Source: Leadbetterella byssophila_A (GTDB lineage Bacteria; Bacteroidota; Bacteroidia; Cytophagales; Spirosomataceae). Taken from it: DNA of 64,000 bases. Under the pieces are notes generated by a model. It was not told where the DNA came from. It saw only the letters and a program-made list of their open reading frames with translations, and ran no database searches. The translations under genes were made by a program, and so were the position numbers. Position 1 is the stretch's first letter; the number at the start of each line of letters is the position of its first letter. The stretch covers positions 1 to 64,000 of the forward strand of contig JBEBRR010000013.1 of NCBI GenBank assembly GCA_040394735.1. Reading direction: 5' to 3'. This document shows positions 54,125 through 62,621 of this stretch, piece by piece.

Positions 54125-56677
54125 CTATGCCGAGTTCCGGCTTGCATTGATATTTCCGAAAAGCGACCGGGTCACCATCTTCTGGTAAATGAGTTTCAGC
54201 TCTTCGTCTTCCGTTTCCTCGATCCTCTGAAGCGCGTATTGCTGAATGGCCAGAAGCGGCAGCACGATCTGCTCCCTGTAATTCACAGACAGAGACCCCA
54301 CCACCTCGGTTTCCATGAGCGTTTTCTGGTTGGATATTTCCAGCATATACTTTACACTCTTCCGGTATTCCTCGTGCATGATGTTCCACAGCTCACCGTA
54401 CTCCGGGTCTTCTCTCATATAAGAGGTTAACGGGAAATAGGTCTTGGAAAGCGACATCATGCTGTTCTGAATGAGTGTTTTGAAGTACAGCGACTCATTA
54501 TACAGCTGTTTTACCTCTTCCAGCCGTCCCTGGCTGACCATGCTTTCCAGGGCAGTGCCCAGGCCGTAAAAGCCGGGAATATTCTGCTTCAGCTGACTCC
54601 AGGCGCCCACAAAAGGAATAGCCCGCAGGTCTGTCAGCTTTAGTTTACCGCCGGAACTCCGCTTGCTGGGCCGGCTTCCGATCTTGGTTTGTCCGTAATA
54701 TTTCAGCGGGCTCTTGTTTTCCAGGTAGGGGACAAACAGCGGGTGGTTTTTCAGCTCCAGGTACTTTTCTCCCCCGGTTTCCGCCAGCTCTTCTATCAGT
54801 GCACGCTCTTCCGGAGTAATAATCGCTTTCTGGTCTCCGAATACATCATTGAGTACCCCGGCCGAAAGCAGCTGCTCAAAGTTAAACCGTGCCTGGGGAC
54901 GGGAACCGTACATCGACGTAATGGTTTGCCCCTGGATGGTCACCTGTATCTGGTTATTGGCAATGGTAGGCCCCTGTGAAGCATAAAACTGGTGGGTTTT
55001 TCCGCCGCCCCGCGCCGGAGGACCACCGCGGCCGTCAAAGAAGATCACACTCACCTCGTTCTCTTCCGAAACTTCGGTCAGACGTTCCTTTGCACGGAAT
55101 ATCTCCCAGTTGGCCTTGATATAACCGCCGTCTTTTGTTCCGTCGGAAAAGCCCAGCATAATGGTCTGCGTATTCTTGCGGATATTCAGATGCCGGCGGT
55201 AAGCCAGGTTATTGTACAGCTCTTCCATGGAATCTTTGGCCGTATCCAGCCCCTCTATGGTTTCAAACAGCGGAATGATATCTACCGAAATGTCGGCATC
55301 GCGGTAGCCGCAGAACTTGAACATGGCCAGCACCTCCAGCACCGAGCAGGCCGAGGTGGAATTGGAAATGATATAGCGGTCACAGGCTTTCTCGCCGTTA
55401 TGTGCCTGGATCTCTTTCATGGCGCGGATGGTCTTAAAGGTATCTTTTACCAGCGGATCGGTGAAATCATCCTCCCATACCTCAATGGTGCTGGAAGTCA
55501 GGAATTCAATTTTCTGCTCATGGGTCCATTCCTGATAAGGGCGCTCTGAGACCTTGAATTTCTCATTCACAGCCTGCATCACCTTCTCATGGATACTGCT
55601 GTCCTGGCGGACATCCAGGGTGGCAAAATGCAGTCCGAACAGCTTCACCCGCAGGATAAAGCTGTCCAGCTCGTCAATGAACATACTTCCGTGCTGCGTG
55701 ACCATCACTTCCCGTACTTCTTCCAGCCGGCTCAGGAGGGCATTGTATGAAAGGTCGTTATTCAGACCGAACATATTGGTATACAGTTTATTATTGATCT
55801 TGTCCAGGAGTGGTATCACCCCTTTGAACGTAAAACGGCGCCGGATGCTCTTGAAATGATTATAGTAGCATTTCAGGATATTGGAGCGCAGCTCCTGGGC
55901 TACCTTCCGGGTGATCTCGGCCGTTACAAAGGGGTTTCCGTCACGGTCCCCTCCGGGCCAGAAGCCCAGTTCAATCACCGGCGCAATATCCTCACCGTCA
56001 AAAATCTCCCGGGTAACGGTCTCCTGGATCCGGCTCAGCACCTCGTAGTACACATGCCGCAGATAAAAGATAATGCTTTGTGCTTCCTGAACGGGCGTAG
56101 GCTGCTCATCGTTAAAGAAAGGAGTTTTACCCAGCTGCTGCAGCAGCTGATCTATTGTATTGATATCATTTACCTGGATATACTGCTCCAGATCCTGGAT
56201 GATCCGGAGCACCGAATTGGGATAAAACTGGGTAGGGTGAGCCGTGAAAACCACTCTTGTCTTAAAGTTTCTCAACTTCTCCCTTACCTCCTCCAGCTTA
56301 TCGTTCTGCCGGGCCAGGGTAAGAATAGCCTTCAGGGTACCCGGTGAATCTGCCGGGGTCAGTTTCTCAAAAGCCGCATCTTCCACGCTGTCAAAAAGCA
56401 CTACCTGCCGCTCCACATAGGTAATGAGACGGAAAAGCAGGTCAATTTTCTCTTTCTCTGTGGTGAAAACCGTAAACTTCTCAAAAAAAGCGTCAATGAT
56501 TTCTTTAGGGTATTTCCCCTCTTCAAAGCCCTGCCGGGCATGATCGTAAAGAAAGGGCATCAGGGAACCTATCTTGGCCATTTTATCATAGGGAAGTCTC
56601 GAAAACAACGTATTGAAAACCAAATACTTGTTATGGACCTCCCGGGTGAAAACGGTCTCCAGATTTTGATTAGGCAT
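54125..56677 (-). CDS. ppc: Phosphoenolpyruvate carboxylase
   Basis: 850 residues, the shorter Bacteroidota form. Catalytic motifs are FTAHPTQFYPNSVL (catalytic His), FWPGGDRDGNPFVT, and FFDGRGGPPARGGGKTH (the bicarbonate/PEP glycine-arginine loop). QGQTITSMYGS follows. It makes oxaloacetate from PEP and bicarbonate, refilling the TCA cycle. The chain ends RNSA; most family members end in Gly (QNTG, RNTG), and the last residue here is Ala (codon GCA). A candidate promoter lies 26 bp upstream. Stands alone as a single-gene unit. Confidence 0.97.
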   Translation of the reverse strand: MPNQNLETVFTREVHNKYLVFNTLFSRLPYDKMAKIGSLMPFLYDHARQGFEEGKYPKEIIDAFFEKFTVFTTEKEKIDLLFRLITYVERQVVLFDSVEDAAFEKLTPADSPGTLKAILTLARQNDKLEEVREKLRNFKTRVVFTAHPTQFYPNSVLRIIQDLEQYIQVNDINTIDQLLQQLGKTPFFNDEQPTPVQEAQSIIFYLRHVYYEVLSRIQETVTREIFDGEDIAPVIELGFWPGGDRDGNPFVTAEITRKVAQELRSNILKCYYNHFKSIRRRFTFKGVIPLLDKINNKLYTNMFGLNNDLSYNALLSRLEEVREVMVTQHGSMFIDELDSFILRVKLFGLHFATLDVRQDSSIHEKVMQAVNEKFKVSERPYQEWTHEQKIEFLTSSTIEVWEDDFTDPLVKDTFKTIRAMKEIQAHNGEKACDRYIISNSTSACSVLEVLAMFKFCGYRDADISVDIIPLFETIEGLDTAKDSMEELYNNLAYRRHLNIRKNTQTIMLGFSDGTKDGGYIKANWEIFRAKERLTEVSEENEVSVIFFDGRGGPPARGGGKTHQFYASQGPTIANNQIQVTIQGQTITSMYGSRPQARFNFEQLLSAGVLNDVFGDQKAIITPEERALIEELAETGGEKYLELKNHPLFVPYLENKSPLKYYGQTKIGSRPSKRSSGGKLKLTDLRAIPFVGAWSQLKQNIPGFYGLGTALESMVSQGRLEEVKQLYNESLYFKTLIQNSMMSLSKTYFPLTSYMREDPEYGELWNIMHEEYRKSVKYMLEISNQKTLMETEVVGSLSVNYREQIVLPLLAIQQYALQRIEETEDEELKLIYQKMVTRSLFGNINASRNSA

Positions 56678-56702
56678 GGGTAATTCAGATTAGAGTGAGG
56701 GG

Positions 56703-56710
56703 CAAATATA
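56703..56710 (-). promoter_or_regulatory. -7 element of ppc
   Basis: TATATTTG on the minus strand, an exact TAnnTTTG match, 25 bp upstream of the ppc ATG. It overlaps the T-run of the manC terminator. No clear -33 TTTG. Confidence 0.55.
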
Positions 56711-56739
56711 AAAAAACCCCATTTGAAGCATGAGGTTTT
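56706..56739 (-). terminator. Intrinsic terminator of manC
   Basis: Arms 56713-56722 and 56730-56739 pair (AAAACC/GGTTTT, one mismatch, then CAT/ATG) around a 7-nt loop; the minus strand continues with seven Ts. It lies about 77 bp beyond the manC stop and runs straight into the ppc promoter. Confidence 0.65.
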
Positions 56740-56815
56740 GAATAAAAAAAGACTTTTCGCGTAAAAAAATAATATTTTACAGCAGATACGTTGTATTTTC
56801 TAAAGATTCTTCACA

Positions 56816-57889
56816 TTAAATATAATGCTTCCCGAAATCTTCCGCCTTGGCCACAAACTCTTTTACCAGTTGCTCATCTTCCTTCGGACAGATCAGCAGC
56901 ACGTTGTCATGTTCGGCAATAATATACCCTTTCAGGTCTTTTACCACCACCAGCTTATCTGATGGCATTTTCAGAATGCTGTCTTCCACATTATAGAGCA
57001 GGGTGCGGCAGTTGCTTACGTTATTCACCCCATCTTTTTCCGAGTTTTCGTACAGGGATTTCCAGGTACCGAGGTCTGACCAGCCGATATCACACAACAC
57101 CACATAGACATTCTCTGCCTTTTCCATCAGCCCGTTATCAATGGAGATGGCACGGCACCTGGGGTAGGCCGTATCCAGGGCCTCTTTCTCCCCCTCCGTA
57201 AAGAAAAAAGGCTGGGCTTCACGGAACGCATCGGCCATCTCGGGCAGGTAGGTATCCAGCGCTTTCAGAATAGAAGGCATGCTCCAGATAAAGATCCCGC
57301 CGTTCCAGACATAATCTCCGCTGGAAATAAACATCCTGGCAATCTCCAGGTCAGGCTTTTCCGTGAAGGTCTTCACTTTTTTAACCTCCTGCTCATCCGT
57401 GTCATCAAACTGGATGTAACCGTAGCCTGTATCCGGCCGTGTAGGGGTGATCCCCAGCGTAACCAGCACATCTTCTTTTCGCGAATAATCGAGGGCCACC
57501 GATATCTTCTTCCGGAATTCTTCAGGCTTCAGGATAATGTGGTCGGCTGGAGCCACTACCACATTGGCGTTCGGATCCAGCTTGGCGATCTTGAAGCAGG
57601 CGTAGGCGATGCACGGGGCAGTGTTTCTCCGGCCCGGCTCCAGCAGGATCTGGTCATCCGAAAGGAAAGGTAGCTGTTCTTTCGTGATCTCATAATATTC
57701 ACGGGAGGTTACCACGTAAATGTTTTCCCTGGGGCATATGCCCTCAAAACGCTCGGCAGTCTGCTGGATAAGCGTGCTGCCCGTGCCTAAAATGTCGTGG
57801 AACTGTTTGGGAAAATTCTGCCGGCTGTAAGGCCAGAAACGTGTTCCCGTGCCCCCTGCCATTATAATGAGATAGTTTGATGAGATCAT
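56816..57889 (-). CDS. manC: Mannose-1-phosphate guanylyltransferase
   Basis: 357 residues from the ATG at 57889; an ATG 84 bp earlier would add a run without family likeness. Nucleotidyltransferase signature IIMAGGTGTRFWPYSRQNFP at the start with the catalytic Arg and Lys (PKQF). FTEKPD and WNGGIFIW lie in the sugar-binding half and IGWSDLGTW near the end. It makes GDP-mannose from mannose-1-phosphate and GTP. No isomerase domain is fused. Mannose-1-phosphate is also the product of the GH130 phosphorylase of this window, so the two could meet, though they are 40 kb apart. Confidence 0.94.
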   Translation of the reverse strand: MISSNYLIIMAGGTGTRFWPYSRQNFPKQFHDILGTGSTLIQQTAERFEGICPRENIYVVTSREYYEITKEQLPFLSDDQILLEPGRRNTAPCIAYACFKIAKLDPNANVVVAPADHIILKPEEFRKKISVALDYSRKEDVLVTLGITPTRPDTGYGYIQFDDTDEQEVKKVKTFTEKPDLEIARMFISSGDYVWNGGIFIWSMPSILKALDTYLPEMADAFREAQPFFFTEGEKEALDTAYPRCRAISIDNGLMEKAENVYVVLCDIGWSDLGTWKSLYENSEKDGVNNVSNCRTLLYNVEDSILKMPSDKLVVVKDLKGYIIAEHDNVLLICPKEDEQLVKEFVAKAEDFGKHYI

Positions 57890-57923
57890 AGACTGTTTAC
57901 TAAAGTGTAAAGGTAAATAAAAA

Positions 57924-58038
57924 GTAGGGCGTGCAGGGTAGTGAGTTCTGAGTGCCGGAAAGGAATCAAACATGCTTCCCCGGGGCTATGCCCTAAAAAT
58001 TCACCATTCACTACCCGGAACTCACTACCCTGCCCTAC
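57924..58038. repeat. Inverted pair of GTAGGGCAGGGTAGTGAGTTC repeats
   Basis: GTAGGGC, GTGCAGGGTAGTGAGTTCTG and AGTGCCGG (57924-57958) are mirrored by CACTACCCGGAACTCACTAC and CCTGCCCTAC (58009-58038). The arms match over roughly 25 bp with a few changes and enclose about 50 bp that includes a small GGGC/GCCC hairpin. The right arm overlaps the helicase stop codon. Confidence 0.75.
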
Positions 58039-59330
58039 CTGTTCCTCGCGTTATGCTTCGGATTACTCCTTGCATTCCTGTTCGGATGGCCTTTCGGGCC
58101 ATGCTTCGGAGCCGGTTTTTTCCCTTTCTGCGCAAAACCCTTGCCGGCTGCCCGGAACTCAGGAGCAGGCCCGAGACCCAGCTCTTCCGTAACTTTCCTG
58201 ACTTCCACCTCTTTTTCCAGCAAAGCCTCTATCGCTTTTACCGAGCGGCGGTCTTTTTCCGAAACAAAGGTGATCGAAACCCCTTCGGTATCTGCCCGGG
58301 CAGTACGGCCGATCCGGTGGATATAATCTTCCGCATCGCGGGGAATGTCGTAATTCACCACCAGGTTCAGGTTGGAAATATCAATTCCCCTAGATAGGAC
58401 GTCCGTAGCAACCAGTATATTGTATTTCCCTGCTTTAAAATCCCGGAGTGCAACCTCCCGGTCCTCCTGCTCGATATCGGAAGAGATCCCTTTTGCCTTC
58501 AGTTTGTTTTTAGCCAGATCACGCAGGATTTTCTGAATCATGACCCTCTGAGAAGTAAAAATAATGATCTTTTGCCCGGCAAAAGGCAGAAGCAGGTTCA
58601 GCAGCAGCGGGAGCTTCTGCTCGTCGGAGGTCATATAAAAGCGCTGATCTATCTTCTCTGCCGGCTTGGATACTGCCAGGCTGATCTCGGCCGGATCATG
58701 AAGGATTTTCTTGGCAAAAGACCGGATCTTGGGCGGCATGGTAGCGGAGAACATCAGGTTCTGCCGTGCGGCGGGCAGATGCTGGATGATGTACATGATA
58801 TCATCCGAAAAGCCCATGTCCAGCATCTTGTCCGCTTCATCCAGGATCAGCCGCCGGATAGCCGAAAACCTGATCTTACCGGATTTCATATGCGCCATCA
58901 GCCTTCCCGGTGTGGCAATAATAATATCGGCTCCCTCGGTCAGCGCGGTCCGCTGCTGATCCCAGTTCTCTCCTTTGCCTCCGCCGTAAATGGCCAGGCT
59001 GGTCACCCCCACAAAATAACCCAGGCCCTCAATCTGTTCGTCGATCTGCTTGGCCAGCTCACGGGTAGGCACCAGGATCAGCGTAGACAGGCTGTCGTTC
59101 CCTTCTTCTTTTATTTTGCTCAGCACCGGGATCAGAAAAGCGGCGGTTTTGCCCGTACCGGTCTGTGCACAGGCCAGCAGGTCCTTACCTTCCAAAACCA
59201 ACGGGATCGCCATTTCCTGAATCGGTGTAGTATCCCTGTAGTTCATGGCATCTATGCCATTCATGATATCGGGATGTAAATTAAGCTCGTGAAATTTCAA
59301 ATTCCTTGCAAGTTTTATGTAAATACTCAC
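58035..59330 (-). CDS. DEAD-box ATP-dependent RNA helicase
   Basis: 431 residues from a GTG at 59330; a TTG at 59300 (start of KFHELNLHP, where the family usually begins) is equally good. All helicase motifs are visible: Q motif TTPIQEMAIP, Walker A AQTGTGKT, PTRELA, TPGRL, DEAD, SAT, VATDVLSRGIDI and HRIGRTARA. The tail of about 60 residues is rich in Lys, Arg, Asn and Gly (KKPAPKHGPKGHPNRNARSN), suited to RNA binding. Likely role: ribosome assembly or RNA turnover in the cold-shock/RhlE group. A -7 element lies 52 bp upstream. Confidence 0.95.
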   Translation of the reverse strand: MSIYIKLARNLKFHELNLHPDIMNGIDAMNYRDTTPIQEMAIPLVLEGKDLLACAQTGTGKTAAFLIPVLSKIKEEGNDSLSTLILVPTRELAKQIDEQIEGLGYFVGVTSLAIYGGGKGENWDQQRTALTEGADIIIATPGRLMAHMKSGKIRFSAIRRLILDEADKMLDMGFSDDIMYIIQHLPAARQNLMFSATMPPKIRSFAKKILHDPAEISLAVSKPAEKIDQRFYMTSDEQKLPLLLNLLLPFAGQKIIIFTSQRVMIQKILRDLAKNKLKAKGISSDIEQEDREVALRDFKAGKYNILVATDVLSRGIDISNLNLVVNYDIPRDAEDYIHRIGRTARADTEGVSITFVSEKDRRSVKAIEALLEKEVEVRKVTEELGLGPAPEFRAAGKGFAQKGKKPAPKHGPKGHPNRNARSNPKHNARNR

Positions 59331-59381
59331 CTTATCCGGTAATATTTACGCGTCATTTATTGTTATATCAGAAACCGCACT

Positions 59382-59389
59382 CAAAAGTA
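59382..59389 (-). promoter_or_regulatory. -7 element of the DEAD-box gene
   Basis: TACTTTTG on the minus strand fits TAnnTTTG. The transcript would start near 59375, leaving a leader of 45-75 nt according to the start codon used. Confidence 0.5.
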
Positions 59390-59413
59390 AATAATTCATT
59401 CGTAAAAATTTAA

Positions 59414-59445
59414 TTTGTTACGGGAAACAATAATTCGGAACTTTG
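59414..59445 (+). promoter_or_regulatory. Promoter of the purF-like gene
   Basis: TTTG (59414-59417) and GAACTTTG (59438-59445) are 20 bp apart; only the first base of the -7 box deviates from TAnnTTTG. The ATG follows 20 bp later. It diverges from the helicase promoter. Confidence 0.5.
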
Positions 59446-59464
59446 TCATCAATTACCAGAAACA

Positions 59465-61357
59465 ATGAGTGATTCTATCAAGCACGAGTGCGGAATAGCC
59501 ATGATTCGCCTCCGCAAGCCTCTTGACTATTATATTGAGAAGTACGGAACTCCGCTATATGCCGTTAACCGGCTGTACGTTCTCATGGAAAAGCAGTCGA
59601 ACAGGGGGCAGGACGGCGCCGGAGTGGCCAATGTCAAAATAGAAGTTCCTCCCGGAAGCCGCTATATCAGCCGTTACCGCTCTGTGGAAAACCGCCCGGT
59701 GGTAGATATCTTCAAAAAAATCAACGATAAGTTTATTGAAGTTCAGAAGCAGGATCCTTCACGCCTGAAAGACGCGCAATGGTTGCAGCAGAATATTGCC
59801 TTTACCGGTGAGGTCTGGCTGGGACACCTGCGGTACGGCACCCACGGCCGGAATGAAATTGAAAACTGCCATCCCATGCTGCGCCAGAGCAACTGGAGGA
59901 GCCGTAACCTGGTAGTAGCCGGCAACTTCAATATGACCAATGCCGATGACCTATTCAAGAAGCTGGTAGAGCTGGGACAGCACCCCAAAGACAGGGGAGA
60001 TACCATCACTGTTCTCGAAAAGATCGGGCACTTCCTGGATGAAGAAAATCAAAGAATATTTGACAACTTCAAAGGCCATTACGAAAATCCGGAGCTCAGT
60101 GATGTGATCGAAGATAATATGGACATGCAGCGCGTGCTGCACCGGGCCTGCCGGGACCTGGACGGAGGCTATGCCATGGCAGGCATCACCGGGTTCGGTT
60201 CTGCTTTTGTGGTACGGGACCCTGCCGGTATCCGGCCGGCCTACTACTGGTACGACGATGAGGTGGTGGTGGTGGCCTCGGAAAGAGTGGCCATCAAAGC
60301 GGCATTCGGAGCCCGGTATAACGACATCCTGGAGATCACTCCCGGCAATGCGCTTATCATTAACAAAAACGGCGATTTCGCAGAACACAATATCCTGCCC
60401 CGGCTGGAGAAAAAATCGTGCAGCTTTGAAAGAATCTATTTCTCCCGCGGGTCAGACCCCAATATCTATAACGAAAGAAAAGAGCTGGGCCGGAGACTTA
60501 TCCCCCAGATCCTGAAAGAGATCAATTACGACCTGGAGAATACCGTTTTCTCTTATATTCCCAATACCGCTGAAGCGGCCTTTTACGGGATGGTAGAAGG
60601 AATTGAGCAATACCTCGCCACCTGGCGGAAGGAGAGGATACTTTCCGGTCAGCTGAATGAAGAAGAGCTGGAAAAATTACTGGAATTCAAGCCCCGTTTT
60701 GAGAAGCTGGTCTCCAAAGACGTAAAGCTCCGTACCTTCATCACGAACGATGACGACCGTTCGGAAATGGTATCGCATGTGTATGAAATGACCCACGGTG
60801 TCATCCGGAAAAAAACAGATACCCTGGTGATCATTGACGACTCTATCGTACGGGGAACCACCCTGGAAAAGAGCATCCTTAAACTGCTGGATAAGCTGGG
60901 ACCGAAGAAAATTGTCATTGTATCTTCTGCCCCGCAGATCCGTTATCCCGACTGCTACGGCATTGACATGTCGAAAGTGAAAGAATTCGTTGCTTTCCGG
61001 GCCATGCTGGAGCTGCTCAAAGAACGCGGGCTCGAAGAGAAAAAAGAAGAAGTATACAATAAGATTCTGCTGCTCCAGGAAAAAGGAGACCTGCGGAAAT
61101 CCAACCTGGTCAAAGAACTGTTTGACCTGTTTACGCACGAAGAAGTTTCTGCCAAGATCGCAGAAATTATTGTCCCGGCAGGCATTGAAGCTGAAGTGTC
61201 CGTGGTTTTCCAGACCGTGGAAAACCTCAACGCCGCATGCCCGCAGCATCTGGGTGACTGGTATTTCACAGGAAACTACCCTACTCCCGGCGGAAACAAA
61301 GTAGTGAACAAAGCCTTCCTGAATTTCATGGAAGGCAAGTACGTCAGGGCTTACTAG
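59465..61357 (+). CDS. purF: Amidophosphoribosyltransferase (PurF-like, long Bacteroidota form)
   Basis: 630 residues, longer than the usual 470-510. The N-terminal nucleophile Cys lies at position 9 (KHECGIAMI), so an 8-residue propeptide must be removed. NRGQDGAGVA and LGHLRYGTHG are glutaminase motifs. The PRPP-binding segment VIIDDSIVRGTT stands near residue 460, followed by SSAPQIRYPDCYGIDMSKVK. The reaction is PRPP plus glutamine to phosphoribosylamine, the first step of purine synthesis. Inserts between the glutaminase and transferase parts (KERILSGQLNEEELEKLL region) and a C-terminal extension of about 100 residues make up the extra length. Many Bacteroidota carry this form beside a standard PurF, so this may be a second copy. 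Confidence 0.9.
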   Translation: MSDSIKHECGIAMIRLRKPLDYYIEKYGTPLYAVNRLYVLMEKQSNRGQDGAGVANVKIEVPPGSRYISRYRSVENRPVVDIFKKINDKFIEVQKQDPSRLKDAQWLQQNIAFTGEVWLGHLRYGTHGRNEIENCHPMLRQSNWRSRNLVVAGNFNMTNADDLFKKLVELGQHPKDRGDTITVLEKIGHFLDEENQRIFDNFKGHYENPELSDVIEDNMDMQRVLHRACRDLDGGYAMAGITGFGSAFVVRDPAGIRPAYYWYDDEVVVVASERVAIKAAFGARYNDILEITPGNALIINKNGDFAEHNILPRLEKKSCSFERIYFSRGSDPNIYNERKELGRRLIPQILKEINYDLENTVFSYIPNTAEAAFYGMVEGIEQYLATWRKERILSGQLNEEELEKLLEFKPRFEKLVSKDVKLRTFITNDDDRSEMVSHVYEMTHGVIRKKTDTLVIIDDSIVRGTTLEKSILKLLDKLGPKKIVIVSSAPQIRYPDCYGIDMSKVKEFVAFRAMLELLKERGLEEKKEEVYNKILLLQEKGDLRKSNLVKELFDLFTHEEVSAKIAEIIVPAGIEAEVSVVFQTVENLNAACPQHLGDWYFTGNYPTPGGNKVVNKAFLNFMEGKYVRAY

Positions 61358-61472
61358 CCGGCTTTTTGATTATTTTCGGAAGCACGAAAATATTGGCAGT
61401 AGCCTCGGTAATACCCAGGTTCCTGAGACAATCCCGGATACTTATGGATTCGATTTTAAGTACGGTTTTCAT
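61344..61472 (-). CDS. Candidate 42-residue protein, unrecognised
   Basis: An open frame of 42 codons from the ATG at 61472 to a TGA at 61344, overlapping the last 14 bp of the purF-like gene in the opposite direction. The peptide begins MKTVLKIESISIRDCLRNLG and has a mixed helix-like composition ending IIKKPASKP; no signal peptide, no known domain. It is supported by an exact -7 element (TATATTTG) 24 bp upstream of its ATG, the same spacing as for ppc and the small lipoprotein gene. It fills most of an otherwise empty 202-bp gap. Conservation in relatives is not known to me. Confidence 0.4.
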   Translation of the reverse strand: MKTVLKIESISIRDCLRNLGITEATANIFVLPKIIKKPASKP

Positions 61473-61496
61473 AATGTGCCTGATTGATTCGGACCT

Positions 61497-61504
61497 CAAA
61501 TATA
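61497..61504 (-). promoter_or_regulatory. -7 element upstream of the 42-codon frame
   Basis: TATATTTG on the minus strand, identical to the ppc -7 box. A TTG stands 23 bp further upstream, slightly far for a -33 box. The transcript would start near 61490. Confidence 0.45.
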
Positions 61505-61559
61505 AGATTAATTATATTCCCTGTTATCAATAATACAATTTTTTTTATCGTATAGCGAA

Positions 61560-62600
61560 ATGTCTAAAACAGGAATCCTCCTGGTTAACCTGGGAACACC
61601 CGACTCACCTTCGGTGCCTGATGTAAGAAAATACCTCCGGGAGTTTCTGATGGACGAACGGGTGATCGACATCCCCTATCTTAATCGCTGGTTGCTGGTC
61701 AACCTGATCATCGCGCAGTTCCGCGCCCCAAAATCGGCCCGGATCTATCAGCAGGTATGGTTACCCGAAGGCTCACCGCTTAAAGTGTACGGACTAAGCA
61801 ATGAAGCAGAACTGCAAAAGGCATTGGGCGACAACTATGTGGTTCGGCTGGCCATGCGCTATCAGAATCCCTCCATCCCCGCCGTACTGAAAGAATTTGA
61901 ACGCCTGAACCTGAAAAAAATCCAGGTTATTCCCTTCTTTCCCCAATACGCTTCAGCCACCACCGGCTCGGTGCATCAGAAGGTTTTTGAAACGGTCGGC
62001 TCCTGGCAGACTATCCCGGAGATTCGTTTCTCAGGCCCGTTTTATGATCATCCCCTGCTGTTGGAAGGCTTTGTAAGAAATGCCGGGAAGTACCTCTCGC
62101 AAACAGGCTACGACCACTTTGTTTTCAGTTACCACGGTCTCCCGGAAAGGCAGACAGAAAAAGCGCACTTTGGCAGAACCTGCGAGCAGGAAGGCTGCGC
62201 CTCCGGCCTGACAGAAAGCAACTACCACTGCTACAAAGCCCAATGCTACGAAACCTCCCGCCTGCTGACCGCCCGGCTGGGTCTGGCGGAGGGTTCATAC
62301 ACGACCTGTTTCCAGTCACGCCTGGGAAAATCGGAGTGGATCAAGCCCTATACGGAAGATACCATTAAAATCCTGCGGCAGAAGGGAGTACAAAAAGTGC
62401 TGGCTTTCAGCCCGGCTTTTGTGGCAGACTGTCTCGAAACCACTATTGAAGTAGGAGAAGAATATAAAGACCTGTTTATAGAGCATGGTGGATCACAGTG
62501 GGATCTGGTAGAATCACTCAACGATTCCCCTTTATGGATAGAGCTGCTCAAAGACCTTGTGCTGACAGGCAGCCCAATATCCGAACCTGATTTTCGTTAA
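61560..62600 (+). CDS. hemH: Ferrochelatase
   Basis: 346 residues. Family landmarks: GILLVNLGTPDSPSVPDVRKYL at the start, the catalytic His in FSYHGLPERQ, TCFQSRLGKSEWIKPYTED, and the late PAFVADCLETTIEVGEEY. The enzyme inserts ferrous iron into protoporphyrin IX, the last step of heme synthesis, at the inner membrane. Several cysteines (CEQEGCASG, HCYKAQC) sit mid-chain; whether they bind a cluster cannot be told. It is followed by a lipoprotein gene after 21 bp, so the two may be co-transcribed. No clear promoter was found upstream. Confidence 0.96.
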   Translation: MSKTGILLVNLGTPDSPSVPDVRKYLREFLMDERVIDIPYLNRWLLVNLIIAQFRAPKSARIYQQVWLPEGSPLKVYGLSNEAELQKALGDNYVVRLAMRYQNPSIPAVLKEFERLNLKKIQVIPFFPQYASATTGSVHQKVFETVGSWQTIPEIRFSGPFYDHPLLLEGFVRNAGKYLSQTGYDHFVFSYHGLPERQTEKAHFGRTCEQEGCASGLTESNYHCYKAQCYETSRLLTARLGLAEGSYTTCFQSRLGKSEWIKPYTEDTIKILRQKGVQKVLAFSPAFVADCLETTIEVGEEYKDLFIEHGGSQWDLVESLNDSPLWIELLKDLVLTGSPISEPDFR

Positions 62601-62621
62601 TATTTTATTACTTCCAGCTAT

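Noticed and set aside
58572..59279. 235-codon plus-strand frame over the DEAD-box gene
   Set aside because: Antisense to all helicase motifs; no supporting signal.
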